Source: Thalassotalea agarivorans
GTDB taxonomy: Bacteria > Pseudomonadota > Gammaproteobacteria > Enterobacterales > Alteromonadaceae
Length of the DNA: 64,000 bases
Assembly: GCF_030295955.1 (NCBI RefSeq)
Contig: NZ_AP027363.1
Span: 1,054,001 to 1,118,000 of the forward strand
Reading direction: 5' to 3'
Part shown: piece by piece, positions 44,914 through 54,097 of the stretch
Layout of the letters: each line of letters starts with the position of its first letter
Numbering within the stretch: position 1 is the stretch's first letter
The notes under the pieces: generated by a model
Told to the model about the DNA's origin: nothing
The model's input: the letters and a program-made list of their open reading frames with translations, nothing else
Databases searched by the model: none
Translations under genes and position numbers: made by a program

Positions 44914-45768
44914 CTATGCATTAAACTCTTCACATGCGATTAATGTGTTTTCAATAAGGCTAGCTACTGTCATCGGGCCAACACCACCAGGGACCGGCGT
45001 TATGAAGGCTGCTTTATCTTTAGCTACATCAAATTCGACGTCACCTACCAATTTGCCATTGTCTAAACGGTTGATACCAACATCAATCACAATAGCGCCT
45101 TGTTTAATCCAATCGCCTGGGATAAAACCTGGTTTGCCTACAGCAACAACGACTAGATCGGCATTGCGTACTTTAGTTTCTAAATCTTGAGTGAAGCGAT
45201 GCGTTGTCGTCGTCGTACATCCAGCTAGCAGTAATTCGAGTGTCATTGGACGACCGACAATATTCGATGCGCCAATAACCAGTGCGTCTAAACCATGAGT
45301 TTTAACACCTGTTGACTCGATAAGAGTCATGATGCCCTTTGGTGTACATGGGCGCAGGCCAGGTTGTCTTAATGCGAGCTTGCCAACGTTTGCAGGATGA
45401 AATCCATCAACGTCTTTCTTTGGGTCAATGTGTTCAATCACTAAGTTAGCGTCTAAGCCCTCAGGTAAAGGTAGTTGCACCAAGATGCCGTCGATTTCGC
45501 TGTCATTATTAAGTTGAGTAATTAGGTCAAGCAATTCTGTTTCGCTTGTTTGTGCTGGCAGATCATATGATTTAGAAACAAAACCTACTTCTTCACACGC
45601 CTTACGCTTACTGCCCACGTAGACTTGTGATGCAGGATCTTGGCCTACAAGGATCACAGCTAAACCAGGCGCTCTTAAGCCTTTGTCTAAGCGCTGCTCA
45701 ACGCGTTGTTTTACAGAAGTTCTAAGTTGTTTGGCAATATCCTTGCCGTCAATAAGTGTTGCAGACAT
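44914..45768 (-). CDS. folD: Bifunctional methylenetetrahydrofolate dehydrogenase / cyclohydrolase
   Basis: A 284-residue enzyme that interconverts 5,10-methylene-, 5,10-methenyl- and 10-formyl-tetrahydrofolate. Motifs: [14 protein letters not shown] with the catalytic Lys, [22 protein letters not shown], and the C-terminal [19 protein letters not shown]. Length matches E. coli FolD (288). The upstream gap 45769-46027 shows no gene and no clear operator; it ends at the tRNA operon promoter. Confidence 0.97.
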   Translation of the reverse strand: MSATLIDGKDIAKQLRTSVKQRVEQRLDKGLRAPGLAVILVGQDPASQVYVGSKRKACEEVGFVSKSYDLPAQTSETELLDLITQLNNDSEIDGILVQLPLPEGLDANLVIEHIDPKKDVDGFHPANVGKLALRQPGLRPCTPKGIMTLIESTGVKTHGLDALVIGASNIVGRPMTLELLLAGCTTTTTHRFTQDLETKVRNADLVVVAVGKPGFIPGDWIKQGAIVIDVGINRLDNGKLVGDVEFDVAKDKAAFITPVPGGVGPMTVASLIENTLIACEEFNA

Positions 45769-46027
45769 GTCGGTTATCTAATTACTACAGGTTAGCGGTT
45801 ATTTATGCGGCGCTATTTTCGCACAAATAGACTAAAAATGTATAGCTTATTTGTTGTCAATTGAGCAGCAATCGCATTGTATACATTATGCTTTTAAAGA
45901 GGGATTACTTTATCCGCCAAAACGAGCTGAATTAGGCTACTTTTAATGAGTGGATAGAAAAAGTTGCGTAATAAATTGGCTAATTGATTTAAAAGTGTTC
46001 GAACAGTGAATTTTTTACAAAAAATGT

Positions 46028-46056
46028 TTGACGAGTTCAAAGCAACTCGGTAATAT
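46028..46056 (+). promoter_or_regulatory. Strong sigma-70 promoter of the tRNA operon
   Basis: TTGACG, 17 bases, TAATAT, followed by a GC-rich discriminator (CCGCACCC), the feature of stringently controlled stable-RNA promoters. It lies about 40 bases upstream of the first tRNA. Confidence 0.8.
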
Positions 46057-46097
46057 CCGCACCCGTTGAAAGCGACATGCTTTTAACGCATATCAGT

Positions 46098-46174
46098 CGG
46101 TGATTAGCGCAGCTTGGTAGCGCACTTGGTTTGGGTCCAAGGGGTCGTAGGTTCAAATCCTACATCACCGACCA
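46098..46174 (+). tRNA. tRNA-Pro (anticodon TGG), first copy
   Basis: A 77-base tRNA with encoded CCA. The acceptor is CGGTGAT paired with ATCACCG, and the anticodon loop TTTGGGT between ACTTGG and CCAAG gives TGG. It is nearly identical to the second copy at 46399; the T-arm differs by one base pair (GTAGG / CCTAC here). Confidence 0.97.
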
Positions 46175-46224
46175 CTTTCTCTTCGAGAGAGTGTGCATGA
46201 TACGAAAACGTGTCTGTAGGTCAT

Positions 46225-46301
<77 letters not shown>

Positions 46302-46308
46302 TACAGTG

Positions 46309-46384
46309 GTGGCATTAGCTCAGTTGGTAGAGCCCCGGATTGTGATTCCGGTTGTCGTGGGTTCAAGTCCCATATGCCACCCCA
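46309..46384 (+). tRNA. tRNA-His (anticodon GTG)
   Basis: A 76-base tRNA with encoded CCA, close to E. coli hisR. The anticodon loop ATTGTGATT gives GTG. A G precedes the first acceptor base (position 46308), which supplies the extra G-1 of tRNA-His after processing, opposite C46381. Confidence 0.96.
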
Positions 46385-46398
46385 CTTTTCTTTATAGT

Positions 46399-46475
46399 CG
46401 GTGATTAGCGCAGCTTGGTAGCGCACTTGGTTTGGGTCCAAGGGGTCGCAGGTTCAAATCCTGCATCACCGACCA
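46399..46475 (+). tRNA. tRNA-Pro (anticodon TGG), second copy
   Basis: A 77-base tRNA with encoded CCA. It differs from the first copy only in one T-stem base pair (GCAGG / CCTGC instead of GTAGG / CCTAC), a compensatory change that keeps pairing. The operon order Pro-Arg-His-Pro recalls argX-hisR-leuT-proM of E. coli without a leucine tRNA. Confidence 0.97.
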
Positions 46476-46597
46476 CTTTCAAATTTCGTTCCTCAACGTC
46501 TTTTTCAACACTTATTTACTTTAAAGCTATCTGCTGTATGCTGCTTTAGTCGTTCTACAGAATTCTGTCGATATCGTTGAATTGAGAGGAAAAAACT

Positions 46598-46894
46598 ATT
46601 TTAGAATTTACCCTTGGATTAGTAATTTACCTTGTTGTTTGTTCTTTTTTGGCGAAGTGTCATTCGATTTTACGTTCCAAAACAAAGGGAAAATTATTTC
46701 TAGAGTATTTATTGGCTGGTATATTTTTAATCACATATATTTCCTTTTCTATCTTGGGAATAGCGTGGTTAAACTCAATGACAAACACTTGGATAGCTAA
46801 TTCAGATAATACATTCATATTTCTTATAATTGGTTCTATCTGTTGTGGATTAATACTTTTCTTGTTTGGACGAGAACTACCTCCTAGCAATTAA
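46598..46894 (+). CDS. Possible small membrane protein with an ATT start
   Basis: An open frame of 98 codons after the tRNA operon. The protein has three hydrophobic stretches: LGLVIYLVVCSFLA at the start, then LLAGIFLITYISFSILGIAWL, and FIFLIIGSICCGLILFLFG, ending GRELPPSN. The only good ribosome site is AGAGGA (46585-46590), 7 bases before an ATT codon at 46598. An in-frame TTG at 46649 would lose the first helix and has no ribosome site, and a stop lies at 46583. Either this is a gene with a rare ATT start or a decayed gene. I do not recognise the family. Confidence 0.45.
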   Translation: MLEFTLGLVIYLVVCSFLAKCHSILRSKTKGKLFLEYLLAGIFLITYISFSILGIAWLNSMTNTWIANSDNTFIFLIIGSICCGLILFLFGRELPPSN

Positions 46895-47034
46895 CTACAA
46901 ACATATAGCGATGTATGCTGAATATTGCTTAATATGAACGGTTACATACGCTTTAATTCCTCGCTATTTACCTGTATTTCCATGGGTTTTTATTTTACTT
47001 GATAAAAACCATAGATTTTTGTATTTGACGGTAC

Positions 47035-47040
47035 TATAAT
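47035..47040 (+). promoter_or_regulatory. Candidate -10 element for tig
   Basis: TATAAT lies about 150 bases upstream of the tig start, in a gap (46895-47193) with no gene. A hairpin ATGGGTTTTTAT / ATAAAAACCAT (46982-47012) lies just before it. No good -35 is seen at the usual distance, so the assignment is tentative. Confidence 0.4.
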
Positions 47041-47193
47041 TCCGCGTCACAAAATTTAATCTGAACATCTTTTATGTGGGTTTACCCGGCTCTTCGGCAG
47101 GTGTCATAAGGGCTTGAGCAAGCTTTAGTAGCGGCTCTATAAACAGATGGTTATTGAAAGCGTAAAATAAAACGCGAAATTTGAGGTATATAC

Positions 47194-48501
47194 ATGCAAG
47201 TTTCTGTAGAGACTACACAAGGTTTGGAGCGTCGTTTAACGATTACAGTTCCAGCTGACGCGGTAAATGTTGAAGTTAAAAACCGTCTTCGTCAATTAGC
47301 AAAGACACAACGTATCAATGGTTTCCGCCCGGGTAAAGTGCCACCATCAGTAATCGAAAAGCGTTACGGTAACGCAGTTCGTCAAGAAGTGTCTGGTGAC
47401 TTAATGCAACGCAACTTCGTTGAAGCGATTATGCAAGAGAAGTTGAACCCAGCGGGTCGTCCACAGTTCGCTGAGAAGAGCGAAGCAGGTGCTGCAGAAT
47501 TAACATTCGAAGCGACATTTGAAGTATACCCAGAAGTTGCGCTTAAAGACTTAGATAAAATCAAAGTTGAACAGCCTAACGTAGAAGTAACAGAAAAAGA
47601 CATCGATGAGATGTTTGTTACGCTTCAAAAGCAACACGGTACTTGGAAAGAAAACAAGCGTAAGACTAAGAAAGGCGACAAGTTAACTATCGATTTCTTA
47701 GGTCGTGTTGACGGTGAAGAGTTTGAAGGCGGTAAAGCTGAAAACTTTGAATTAGAACTTGGTTCTGGTCGCATGATCCCTGGTTTTGAAAAAGAAATCA
47801 CAGGCATGAAAGTAGGTGAAGAGAAAACAATCACTGTTACTTTCCCTGAAGACTACCACGCAGAAAACCTAAAAGGTAAAGACGCAGAGTTCGACATTAA
47901 AGTAAACAAGACTGAAGGTCCTGTATTACCAGACGTTGACGAAGATTTTGCTAAACTATTCGGTATCGAAGAAGGTGGTATTGAAGCACTTCGTGAAGAA
48001 GTAACTAACAACATGACACGTGAATTAACGAATGCTGTTAAAGCAAAAGTTAAAGAGCAAGTGATCAATGGTTTACTAGAAACTAACGATGTTGATTTAC
48101 CTTCAGCATTAGTTGCACAAGAAGTTGACGTATTACGTCAACAGGCTTTACAACGTTTTGGCGGTCAAATGGACCCTAAAAACTTGCCAGAGCTTCCTGC
48201 AGAAATGTTCACTGAACAAGCAGAGCGTCGCGTTAAAATTGGCTTACTTCTAGGTGAAGTAATCAAAGTGAACGAGTTGAAAGTTGATGATGCGAAAGTT
48301 GAAGAGCTAATTGCTTCAGCAGCATCAGCATACGAAGACCCAACAGAAGTTATTGAGTACTACAACTCAAACCCTGAGCTTAAGCAACAAATGCAAAACG
48401 TTGCGTTAGAAGAGCAAGCGGTAGACTTCTTACTTGAAGGCGCAAAAGTGAAGTCTAAGAAGGCAAGCTTCAAAGACATCATGAACCCTGAAGGTAAATA
48501 A
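47194..48501 (+). CDS. tig: Trigger factor (ribosome-associated chaperone and prolyl isomerase)
   Basis: A 435-residue protein. The N-terminal ribosome-binding domain (about 1-110) has the signature [18 protein letters not shown]. The middle FKBP-type isomerase domain (about 160-245) has [32 protein letters not shown]-type sequence, and the C-terminal helical chaperone arms follow. Length matches E. coli TF (432). It leads the tig-clpP-clpX-lon-hupB-ppiD block. A strong terminator follows, so clpP needs its own promoter. Confidence 0.97.
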   Translation: MQVSVETTQGLERRLTITVPADAVNVEVKNRLRQLAKTQRINGFRPGKVPPSVIEKRYGNAVRQEVSGDLMQRNFVEAIMQEKLNPAGRPQFAEKSEAGAAELTFEATFEVYPEVALKDLDKIKVEQPNVEVTEKDIDEMFVTLQKQHGTWKENKRKTKKGDKLTIDFLGRVDGEEFEGGKAENFELELGSGRMIPGFEKEITGMKVGEEKTITVTFPEDYHAENLKGKDAEFDIKVNKTEGPVLPDVDEDFAKLFGIEEGGIEALREEVTNNMTRELTNAVKAKVKEQVINGLLETNDVDLPSALVAQEVDVLRQQALQRFGGQMDPKNLPELPAEMFTEQAERRVKIGLLLGEVIKVNELKVDDAKVEELIASAASAYEDPTEVIEYYNSNPELKQQMQNVALEEQAVDFLLEGAKVKSKKASFKDIMNPEGK

Positions 48502-48559
48502 TATCGGGTTGCGTCTACTCGATACCTTACATTAGGTATTGCGTAAATGAACAGATTTG

Positions 48560-48597
48560 AAACGGCAATGGTTAAAACAACCATTGCCGTTTTTTAT
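48560..48597 (+). terminator. Intrinsic terminator of tig
   Basis: A perfect 14-bp stem AAACGGCAATGGTT / AACCATTGCCGTTT with an AAAAC loop and T run. Confidence 0.92.
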
Positions 48598-48684
48598 TTT
48601 AGGGCGAAAAACAAAATCTAATGCGGATAGCTACTGCAGTGGTTCATATATTGTTCGAATGTTGTAAACCTTTATAGCTTTCGA

Positions 48685-48713
48685 TTGACAATAGCTTTAG
48701 CAATAGATTAAAT
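48685..48713 (+). promoter_or_regulatory. Candidate sigma-70 promoter of clpP
   Basis: A perfect -35 TTGACA, 17 bases, then TTAAAT. It overlaps a 13-bp stem-loop (48710-48741, one mismatch) around the predicted start site that could act as an operator or weak attenuator. No sigma-32 motif was seen here. Confidence 0.45.
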
Positions 48714-48780
48714 GGCTCTTATGGAAACATATGAGCCATTTTACATTTCGGCCAACAGACACTAGTTAAGGATACACCTT

Positions 48781-49416
48781 TTGATTACATCACAAAAAAA
48801 CTTGGATATAACCAGCGTAACTGAAAGTGCACTTGTACCTATGGTTGTTGAGCAAACAGCTAAAGGCGAACGTTCGTACGATATATACTCACGCCTACTA
48901 AAAGAGCGTGTTATCTTTCTATGTGGTCAAGTCGAAGACCATATGGCCAACTTAATCGTTGCGCAGTTGTTGTTTTTGGAATCAGAAAACCCTGAAAAAG
49001 ACATCTACCTTTACATTAATTCTCCTGGTGGTTCGGTAACAGCCGGTATGGCAATTTATGACACGATGAAATTTATTCGTCCAAATGTCAGTACTGTTTG
49101 TATCGGGCAAGCTGCGAGCATGGGTGCTTTCTTATTGTCAGGTGGAGAGAAAGGTAAGCGTTATTGTTTGCCTAATGCACGTGTGATGATTCATCAACCG
49201 TTAGGTGGCTTCCAAGGTCAAGCGTCAGACTTTGAAATTCATGCGAAAGAAATTCTGTCTATTAAAGAGAAGATGAATCGTTTAATGGCTGATCATACTG
49301 GCAAACCCTATGAACAGGTTGCTCAAGATACTGATCGTGACAACTTCCTTACTGCTGAAGACGCTGTTGAATATGGCTTAGTTGATGCCATTTTAGAACA
49401 AAGGAATGACGGTTAA
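48781..49416 (+). CDS. clpP: ATP-dependent Clp protease proteolytic subunit
   Basis: A 211-residue serine protease that forms the ClpP double heptamer and works with ClpX or ClpA. The catalytic triad is Ser113 ([11 protein letters not shown]), His138 (VMIHQPLGG) and Asp187. The start codon is TTG at 48781 with AAGGA at 48768-48772; downstream ATG codons would remove the conserved [10 protein letters not shown] segment. The first residues are a short propeptide as in E. coli. clpX follows 95 bases later. Confidence 0.96.
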   Translation: MITSQKNLDITSVTESALVPMVVEQTAKGERSYDIYSRLLKERVIFLCGQVEDHMANLIVAQLLFLESENPEKDIYLYINSPGGSVTAGMAIYDTMKFIRPNVSTVCIGQAASMGAFLLSGGEKGKRYCLPNARVMIHQPLGGFQGQASDFEIHAKEILSIKEKMNRLMADHTGKPYEQVAQDTDRDNFLTAEDAVEYGLVDAILEQRNDG

Positions 49417-49511
49417 GCGAATCTAACAAAGGGGTAACAGTTTACTATTGTTATCTTTGAGAATTGTGAAATACTTAACTATAGCTAGATTACAACAATT
49501 AGAGGTACCGT

Positions 49512-50792
49512 ATGACCGATATTAAAAAAGGTGACGGTGAAAATGGCAAGTTACTTTACTGCTCTTTTTGCGGTAAAAGCCAACACGAAGTAAGAAAACT
49601 TATTGCAGGACCTTCAGTGTTCATTTGTGATGAGTGTGTTGACTTATGTAACGATATTATACGGGAAGAAATAAAAGAGATTTCTCCAAAGCAGGATTCT
49701 GATAGCCTGCCAACACCTATTGAAATTAGAGAAAACTTAGACGACTACGTAATCGGTCAAGATTATGCGAAGAAGGTGTTGTCTGTAGCGGTATATAATC
49801 ACTACAAACGTCTAAGAAAAGGCGATTCTCACAATGGTGTCGAACTAGGTAAGAGTAATATTCTGCTTATTGGCCCTACAGGTAGTGGTAAAACATTACT
49901 AGCTGAAACGTTAGCACGTATGCTTGATGTGCCTTTTACTATGGCAGATGCTACTACGTTAACAGAAGCAGGTTATGTCGGTGAAGATGTTGAAAACATT
50001 ATTCAAAAACTACTGCAAAAATGTGATTACGACGTTGAAAAAGCGCAGCGCGGTATTGTATACGTTGACGAAATCGACAAGATATCTCGTAAGTCTGACA
50101 ACCCATCAATTACGCGTGATGTATCGGGTGAAGGTGTTCAGCAAGCCTTGTTGAAACTGATTGAAGGTACGGTTGCTTCAGTACCACCTCAAGGTGGACG
50201 CAAGCACCCGCAGCAAGAATTCTTGCAAGTTGATACGTCTAAAATACTATTTATTTGTGGCGGTGCATTTGCCGGCTTAGACAAAGTCATCGAACAGCGC
50301 GGTTTAACCGGTACTGGTATCGGTTTTGGTGCAGAAGTTCGCAGCAGCGACAGTGGTAAGTCACTCACTGAACGCTTCCAAGAGGTAGAACCGGAAGATT
50401 TGGTTAAGTATGGCCTTATTCCTGAATTTATTGGTCGTCTACCTGTGGTTGCAACCTTGGGCGAACTCGATGCTGATGCACTGATTCAAATACTTCAAGA
50501 ACCTAAGAATGCGTTAACTAAGCAGTTTTCTGCGCTCTTCGATATGGAAGATGTTGAACTAGAGTTTAGAGAAGACGCGCTTGTTGCTATTGCCCAAAAA
50601 GCGATGGATAGAAAAACAGGTGCTCGTGGACTGCGTTCAATTGTTGAAGCTGTTCTACTAGACACTATGTATGAGCTTCCGTCGATGGAAAACGTAGCGA
50701 AAGTTGTTATCGACGAAACCGTAATCAAAGGTGAATCTAAGCCAATCGTGATTTACGAATCACCAAAAGATCAAGCCGCATCTGATGCATAA
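49512..50792 (+). CDS. clpX: ATP-dependent Clp protease ATP-binding subunit ClpX
   Basis: A 426-residue AAA+ unfoldase. The N-terminal zinc-binding domain has Cys17, Cys20, Cys39 and Cys42. Walker A is [16 protein letters not shown] (about 120), Walker [13 protein letters not shown], and the pore and IGF loop regions contain GYVGEDVEN and the TGIGFGAEV region that docks on ClpP. Length equals E. coli ClpX (424). It is probably cotranscribed with clpP and ends at a terminator before lon. Confidence 0.97.
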   Translation: MTDIKKGDGENGKLLYCSFCGKSQHEVRKLIAGPSVFICDECVDLCNDIIREEIKEISPKQDSDSLPTPIEIRENLDDYVIGQDYAKKVLSVAVYNHYKRLRKGDSHNGVELGKSNILLIGPTGSGKTLLAETLARMLDVPFTMADATTLTEAGYVGEDVENIIQKLLQKCDYDVEKAQRGIVYVDEIDKISRKSDNPSITRDVSGEGVQQALLKLIEGTVASVPPQGGRKHPQQEFLQVDTSKILFICGGAFAGLDKVIEQRGLTGTGIGFGAEVRSSDSGKSLTERFQEVEPEDLVKYGLIPEFIGRLPVVATLGELDADALIQILQEPKNALTKQFSALFDMEDVELEFREDALVAIAQKAMDRKTGARGLRSIVEAVLLDTMYELPSMENVAKVVIDETVIKGESKPIVIYESPKDQAASDA

Positions 50793-50817
50793 TGCTAGAT
50801 TTGGTTAAAGAATGAAC

Positions 50818-50847
50818 AAAAAAGAGCCTAAAAGGCTCTTTTTTTTA
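50818..50847 (+). terminator. Intrinsic terminator of clpX
   Basis: An 11-bp stem AAAAAAGAGCC / GGCTCTTTTTT with a TAAAA loop and a run of nine T. Confidence 0.9.
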
Positions 50848-50854
50848 TTCTGAT

Positions 50855-50882
50855 ATTGAAAGCAAGACTGTTATCCCCATAT
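50855..50882 (+). promoter_or_regulatory. Sigma-32 (heat shock) type promoter of lon
   Basis: ATTGAAA, 13 bases, CCCCATAT, 87 bases upstream of the lon start and directly after the clpX terminator. Spacer and -10 agree with grpE and dnaK in this window. Confidence 0.82.
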
Positions 50883-50969
50883 ACTTTTTTAACACCCATA
50901 AAATGTTGTGATCAAAGCATGCCATAAGCGCGTTTTGCTTACTATTACACATATCTGAGAGCGAATTGA

Positions 50970-53327
50970 ATGTCTGAACAAGTATCTGGTATCACAGAAA
51001 TTCCGGTTTTAGCCCTACGCGACGTTGTCGTTTATCCCCAAATGGTTATTCCATTGTTTGTTGGCCGAGAAAAGTCGATCAAGTGTTTAGATATAGCGAT
51101 GGAAACCGATAAACAGGTTTTTCTTGTTGCCCAAAAAGATGCGTCAATTGACGATCCTGTTGCCAACGATTTATATGACATCGGTACTATCGCCACCGTA
51201 TTACAAATGTTGAAGCTACCTGACGGTACTGTAAAGGTGCTAGTTGAAGGTAGCCGCCGCGCCACTATCGCAGAGTTTATCGAAACAGAAAATTACTTCA
51301 CCGCATCGGTAGATTTCCTTGCTGCAGATAAAACCGGCATTGAAGACAATGAAGTACTTGTGCGAAGCGCGATTTCACAATTTGAAGGCTACGTTAAATT
51401 AAATAAAAAGATCCCACCAGAAGTGCTTACTTCGGTGTCGGGTATCGATGACCCAGAGCAACTTGCAGATACCATGGCAGCGCATATGCCACTTAAACTG
51501 CTTGATAAGCAAAAGGTGCTCGAAATAAACAATATCGCTGAGCGTTTAGAGTTTTTAATGGCGCTAATGGAAGGCGAAATTGATCTGCTTCAAGTTGAAA
51601 AGAAAATTCGTACCCGTGTTAAGAAGCAAATGGAAAAAAGCCAACGCGAGTACTACCTCAACGAGCAAATGAAAGCGATTCAAAAAGAATTAGGCGAAAT
51701 GGATGATGTGCCTGATGAAGTTGAGCAAATTACGCAGAAAATTGAAGAGGCACAAATGCCAAAAGAAGCTAAGGAAAAAACCTTAGCTGAACTACAAAAA
51801 CTTAAGATGATGTCGCCGATGTCAGCTGAAGCAACAGTTGTGCGCAGCTATATCGACTGGATGACCAGTGTACCTTGGAAAAAACGCAGCAAGTTGAAGA
51901 AAAACCTTAAGCTTGCCGAAGAGGTGCTAGAGAAAGATCACTATGGTCTAGAAGAAGTTAAAGAGCGCATATTGGAGTACTTGGCGGTACAACATCGCGT
52001 GAATAACCTAAAAGGACCTATTTTATGTTTAGTAGGACCACCGGGTGTTGGTAAAACGTCGCTAGGTCAGTCAATCGCTAAATCTACAGGGCGTAAGTAT
52101 ATTCGTATGGCGCTAGGTGGCGTGCGTGATGAAGCTGAAATTCGCGGCCATCGCCGCACTTACATCGGCTCATTACCAGGTAAATTGATTCAAAAACTGT
52201 CTAAAGTTGGTGTTAAGAATCCACTATTTTTACTTGATGAAATCGATAAGATGGCGTCCGATATGCGCGGCGATCCAGCTTCTGCGTTATTAGAGGTGCT
52301 AGATCCTGAGCAAAACTCAAGTTTCAATGACCATTACTTGGAAGTTGACTACGATTTGTCAGATGTCATGTTTGTCGCAACATCAAACAGTATGAATATT
52401 CCAGGTCCGTTGCTCGATCGTATGGAAGTTATTCGTCTTTCTGGTTATACCGAAGATGAGAAGCTTAATATCGCTAAGCGCCATTTGGTGACTAAGCAGA
52501 TGGAACGTAATGGATTAAAAGCATCAGAAGTTGATCTAGATGATAGTGCAATTATCGGCATTATTCGTTACTACACGCGTGAAGCGGGTGTGCGTAATCT
52601 AGAACGTGAAATTTCGAAACTGTGCCGCAAAGCGGTTAAAGCCATTTTACTCGACAAGTCATTGAAAAAAGTTGTGATAAATGACGACAACCTAACCGAT
52701 TTTCTAGGCGTTAAACGATTTGATTACGGCAAGGCTGATGATCAAAATCGTGTAGGACTAGTAACAGGCTTAGCTTGGACATCGGTTGGTGGAGAGTTGT
52801 TAACGATAGAAACAGCGTCAGTACCAGGAAAAGGTAAATTATCGTTTACCGGTTCGCTCGGTGACGTGATGCAAGAATCTATTCAAGCGGCAATGACAGT
52901 AGTGCGTAGCCGCACCGACAAGCTGCGCATTAATGAAGATTTTTATGAGAAGCGCGATATTCACGTGCACGTACCGGAAGGTGCTACGCCAAAAGATGGC
53001 CCAAGTGCTGGTATCGGCATGTGTACCGCACTCGTGTCGAGTTTGACCGGCAACCCGGTTAAAGCCGATGTAGCGATGACAGGTGAAATCACCCTGCGTG
53101 GCGAAGTATTAGCCATTGGTGGTTTAAAAGAGAAGCTATTGGCAGCGCATCGAGGCGGCATTAAAACGGTCGTTATTCCGAAAGACAATGAGAAAGATTT
53201 AGCTGAAATTCCTGACAATGTGAAGGCAGATCTTGCTATACACCCTGTTAAATGGATAGATGAAGTACTAGAAATTGCGCTTGAGCATCCGGTTGAGAAA
53301 ATTAAAATCGAACAAAAAATGAACTAA
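50970..53327 (+). CDS. lon: ATP-dependent protease La (Lon)
   Basis: A 785-residue AAA+ serine protease for misfolded and regulatory proteins. The N-terminal LON domain (about 10-200) begins [23 protein letters not shown]. Walker A is [15 protein letters not shown], and Walker B is in FLLDEIDKM. The protease domain has the catalytic Ser in [10 protein letters not shown] and the Lys in [14 protein letters not shown]. Length equals E. coli Lon (784). A sigma-32-type promoter precedes it. It is followed by hupB after 276 bases. Confidence 0.98.
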   Translation: MSEQVSGITEIPVLALRDVVVYPQMVIPLFVGREKSIKCLDIAMETDKQVFLVAQKDASIDDPVANDLYDIGTIATVLQMLKLPDGTVKVLVEGSRRATIAEFIETENYFTASVDFLAADKTGIEDNEVLVRSAISQFEGYVKLNKKIPPEVLTSVSGIDDPEQLADTMAAHMPLKLLDKQKVLEINNIAERLEFLMALMEGEIDLLQVEKKIRTRVKKQMEKSQREYYLNEQMKAIQKELGEMDDVPDEVEQITQKIEEAQMPKEAKEKTLAELQKLKMMSPMSAEATVVRSYIDWMTSVPWKKRSKLKKNLKLAEEVLEKDHYGLEEVKERILEYLAVQHRVNNLKGPILCLVGPPGVGKTSLGQSIAKSTGRKYIRMALGGVRDEAEIRGHRRTYIGSLPGKLIQKLSKVGVKNPLFLLDEIDKMASDMRGDPASALLEVLDPEQNSSFNDHYLEVDYDLSDVMFVATSNSMNIPGPLLDRMEVIRLSGYTEDEKLNIAKRHLVTKQMERNGLKASEVDLDDSAIIGIIRYYTREAGVRNLEREISKLCRKAVKAILLDKSLKKVVINDDNLTDFLGVKRFDYGKADDQNRVGLVTGLAWTSVGGELLTIETASVPGKGKLSFTGSLGDVMQESIQAAMTVVRSRTDKLRINEDFYEKRDIHVHVPEGATPKDGPSAGIGMCTALVSSLTGNPVKADVAMTGEITLRGEVLAIGGLKEKLLAAHRGGIKTVVIPKDNEKDLAEIPDNVKADLAIHPVKWIDEVLEIALEHPVEKIKIEQKMN

Positions 53328-53341
53328 TTTTGTCTGGAAAA

Positions 53342-53375
53342 GCGATTTTTTTTAAAAAAAACTAAAAAAAATCGC
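53342..53375. other. A/T-rich perfect inverted repeat after lon
   Basis: A 12-bp inverted repeat GCGATTTTTTTT / AAAAAAAATCGC around AAAAAAAACT begins 14 bases after the lon stop. It lacks a T-run on the plus strand, so it is not a canonical terminator; it could mark the lon mRNA end or act as curved DNA near the hupB promoter. Confidence 0.5.
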
Positions 53376-53603
53376 AAAAAAGTGAAATTAGTGCTTTTCA
53401 AACGCGAAAACTATGGTAAGTTAAATACGCTGATATCCGCTAGAGGGCAATGAATACATAGCCTCTGTAGTATAGATAGTAGTTATCTGAGGTATCTTTT
53501 TAGGAAAACTTGGTGTTTGATGTTCGAAAGAAGCTAATGGTAGTTTCGCAGGACGCTTAACAAATGATAACACCGAATAATAACAAATGAAGGGGAAGAC
53601 ACT

Positions 53604-53876
53604 GTGAATAAGTCTCAATTAATCGAGAAAATCGCTGCGGGCGCAGACATTTCTAAAGCTGCAGCAGGTCGTGCATTAGATTCTTTTATTGATGCTGTGA
53701 CTGATGAGTTAAAAAGTGGTGAGCAAGTTGCTCTAGTTGGTTTTGGTACATTCTCTGTACGTGACCGTGCTGCACGCACTGGCCGTAACCCTCAAACTGG
53801 TGCGACTATCGAAATCGCAGCAGCTAAAGTACCATCTTTCAAAGCTGGTAAAGCTTTAAAAGACGCTTGTAACTAA
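53604..53876 (+). CDS. hupB: DNA-binding protein HU-beta
   Basis: A 90-residue histone-like nucleoid protein. It starts (GTG, with AGGGG at 53591-53595) [26 protein letters not shown], with the HU signature [21 protein letters not shown] (the DNA-clasping arm) and [16 protein letters not shown]. The position after lon and before ppiD is that of hupB in E. coli, which separates it from hupA. Confidence 0.97.
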   Translation: MNKSQLIEKIAAGADISKAAAGRALDSFIDAVTDELKSGEQVALVGFGTFSVRDRAARTGRNPQTGATIEIAAAKVPSFKAGKALKDACN

Positions 53877-53897
53877 TCACAGTTATATGATTTCTTT

Positions 53898-53925
53898 AAA
53901 AGGCCGCCGCAAGGTGGCCTTTTTG
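53898..53925 (+). terminator. Intrinsic terminator of hupB
   Basis: An 11-bp stem AAAAGGCCGCC / GGTGGCCTTTT (one G-T pair) with a GCAA tetraloop and T run. Confidence 0.88.
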
Positions 53926-54097
53926 TTTCTGTCCCTTTAAAAATAATGTGTCTCACGGTTTATAAGAAAACCGATTGTGATTATTTTTTGGTTTAAAAAA
54001 ACATACAATTTATTTGCAATCTCACCTTTTAGCTAGGCCTAGCATCTGCTAGAATCGCGCAAGGAAAATTGTCACAATTGTGCAGTAAGAGAATAAA

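Noticed and set aside
46582-46800. 72-codon frame starting with TTG after the tRNA operon
   Set aside because: Its predicted protein is of low complexity, its start falls in the purine-rich stretch that best serves as a ribosome site, and the overlapping frame 46598-46894 encodes a coherent three-helix membrane protein.
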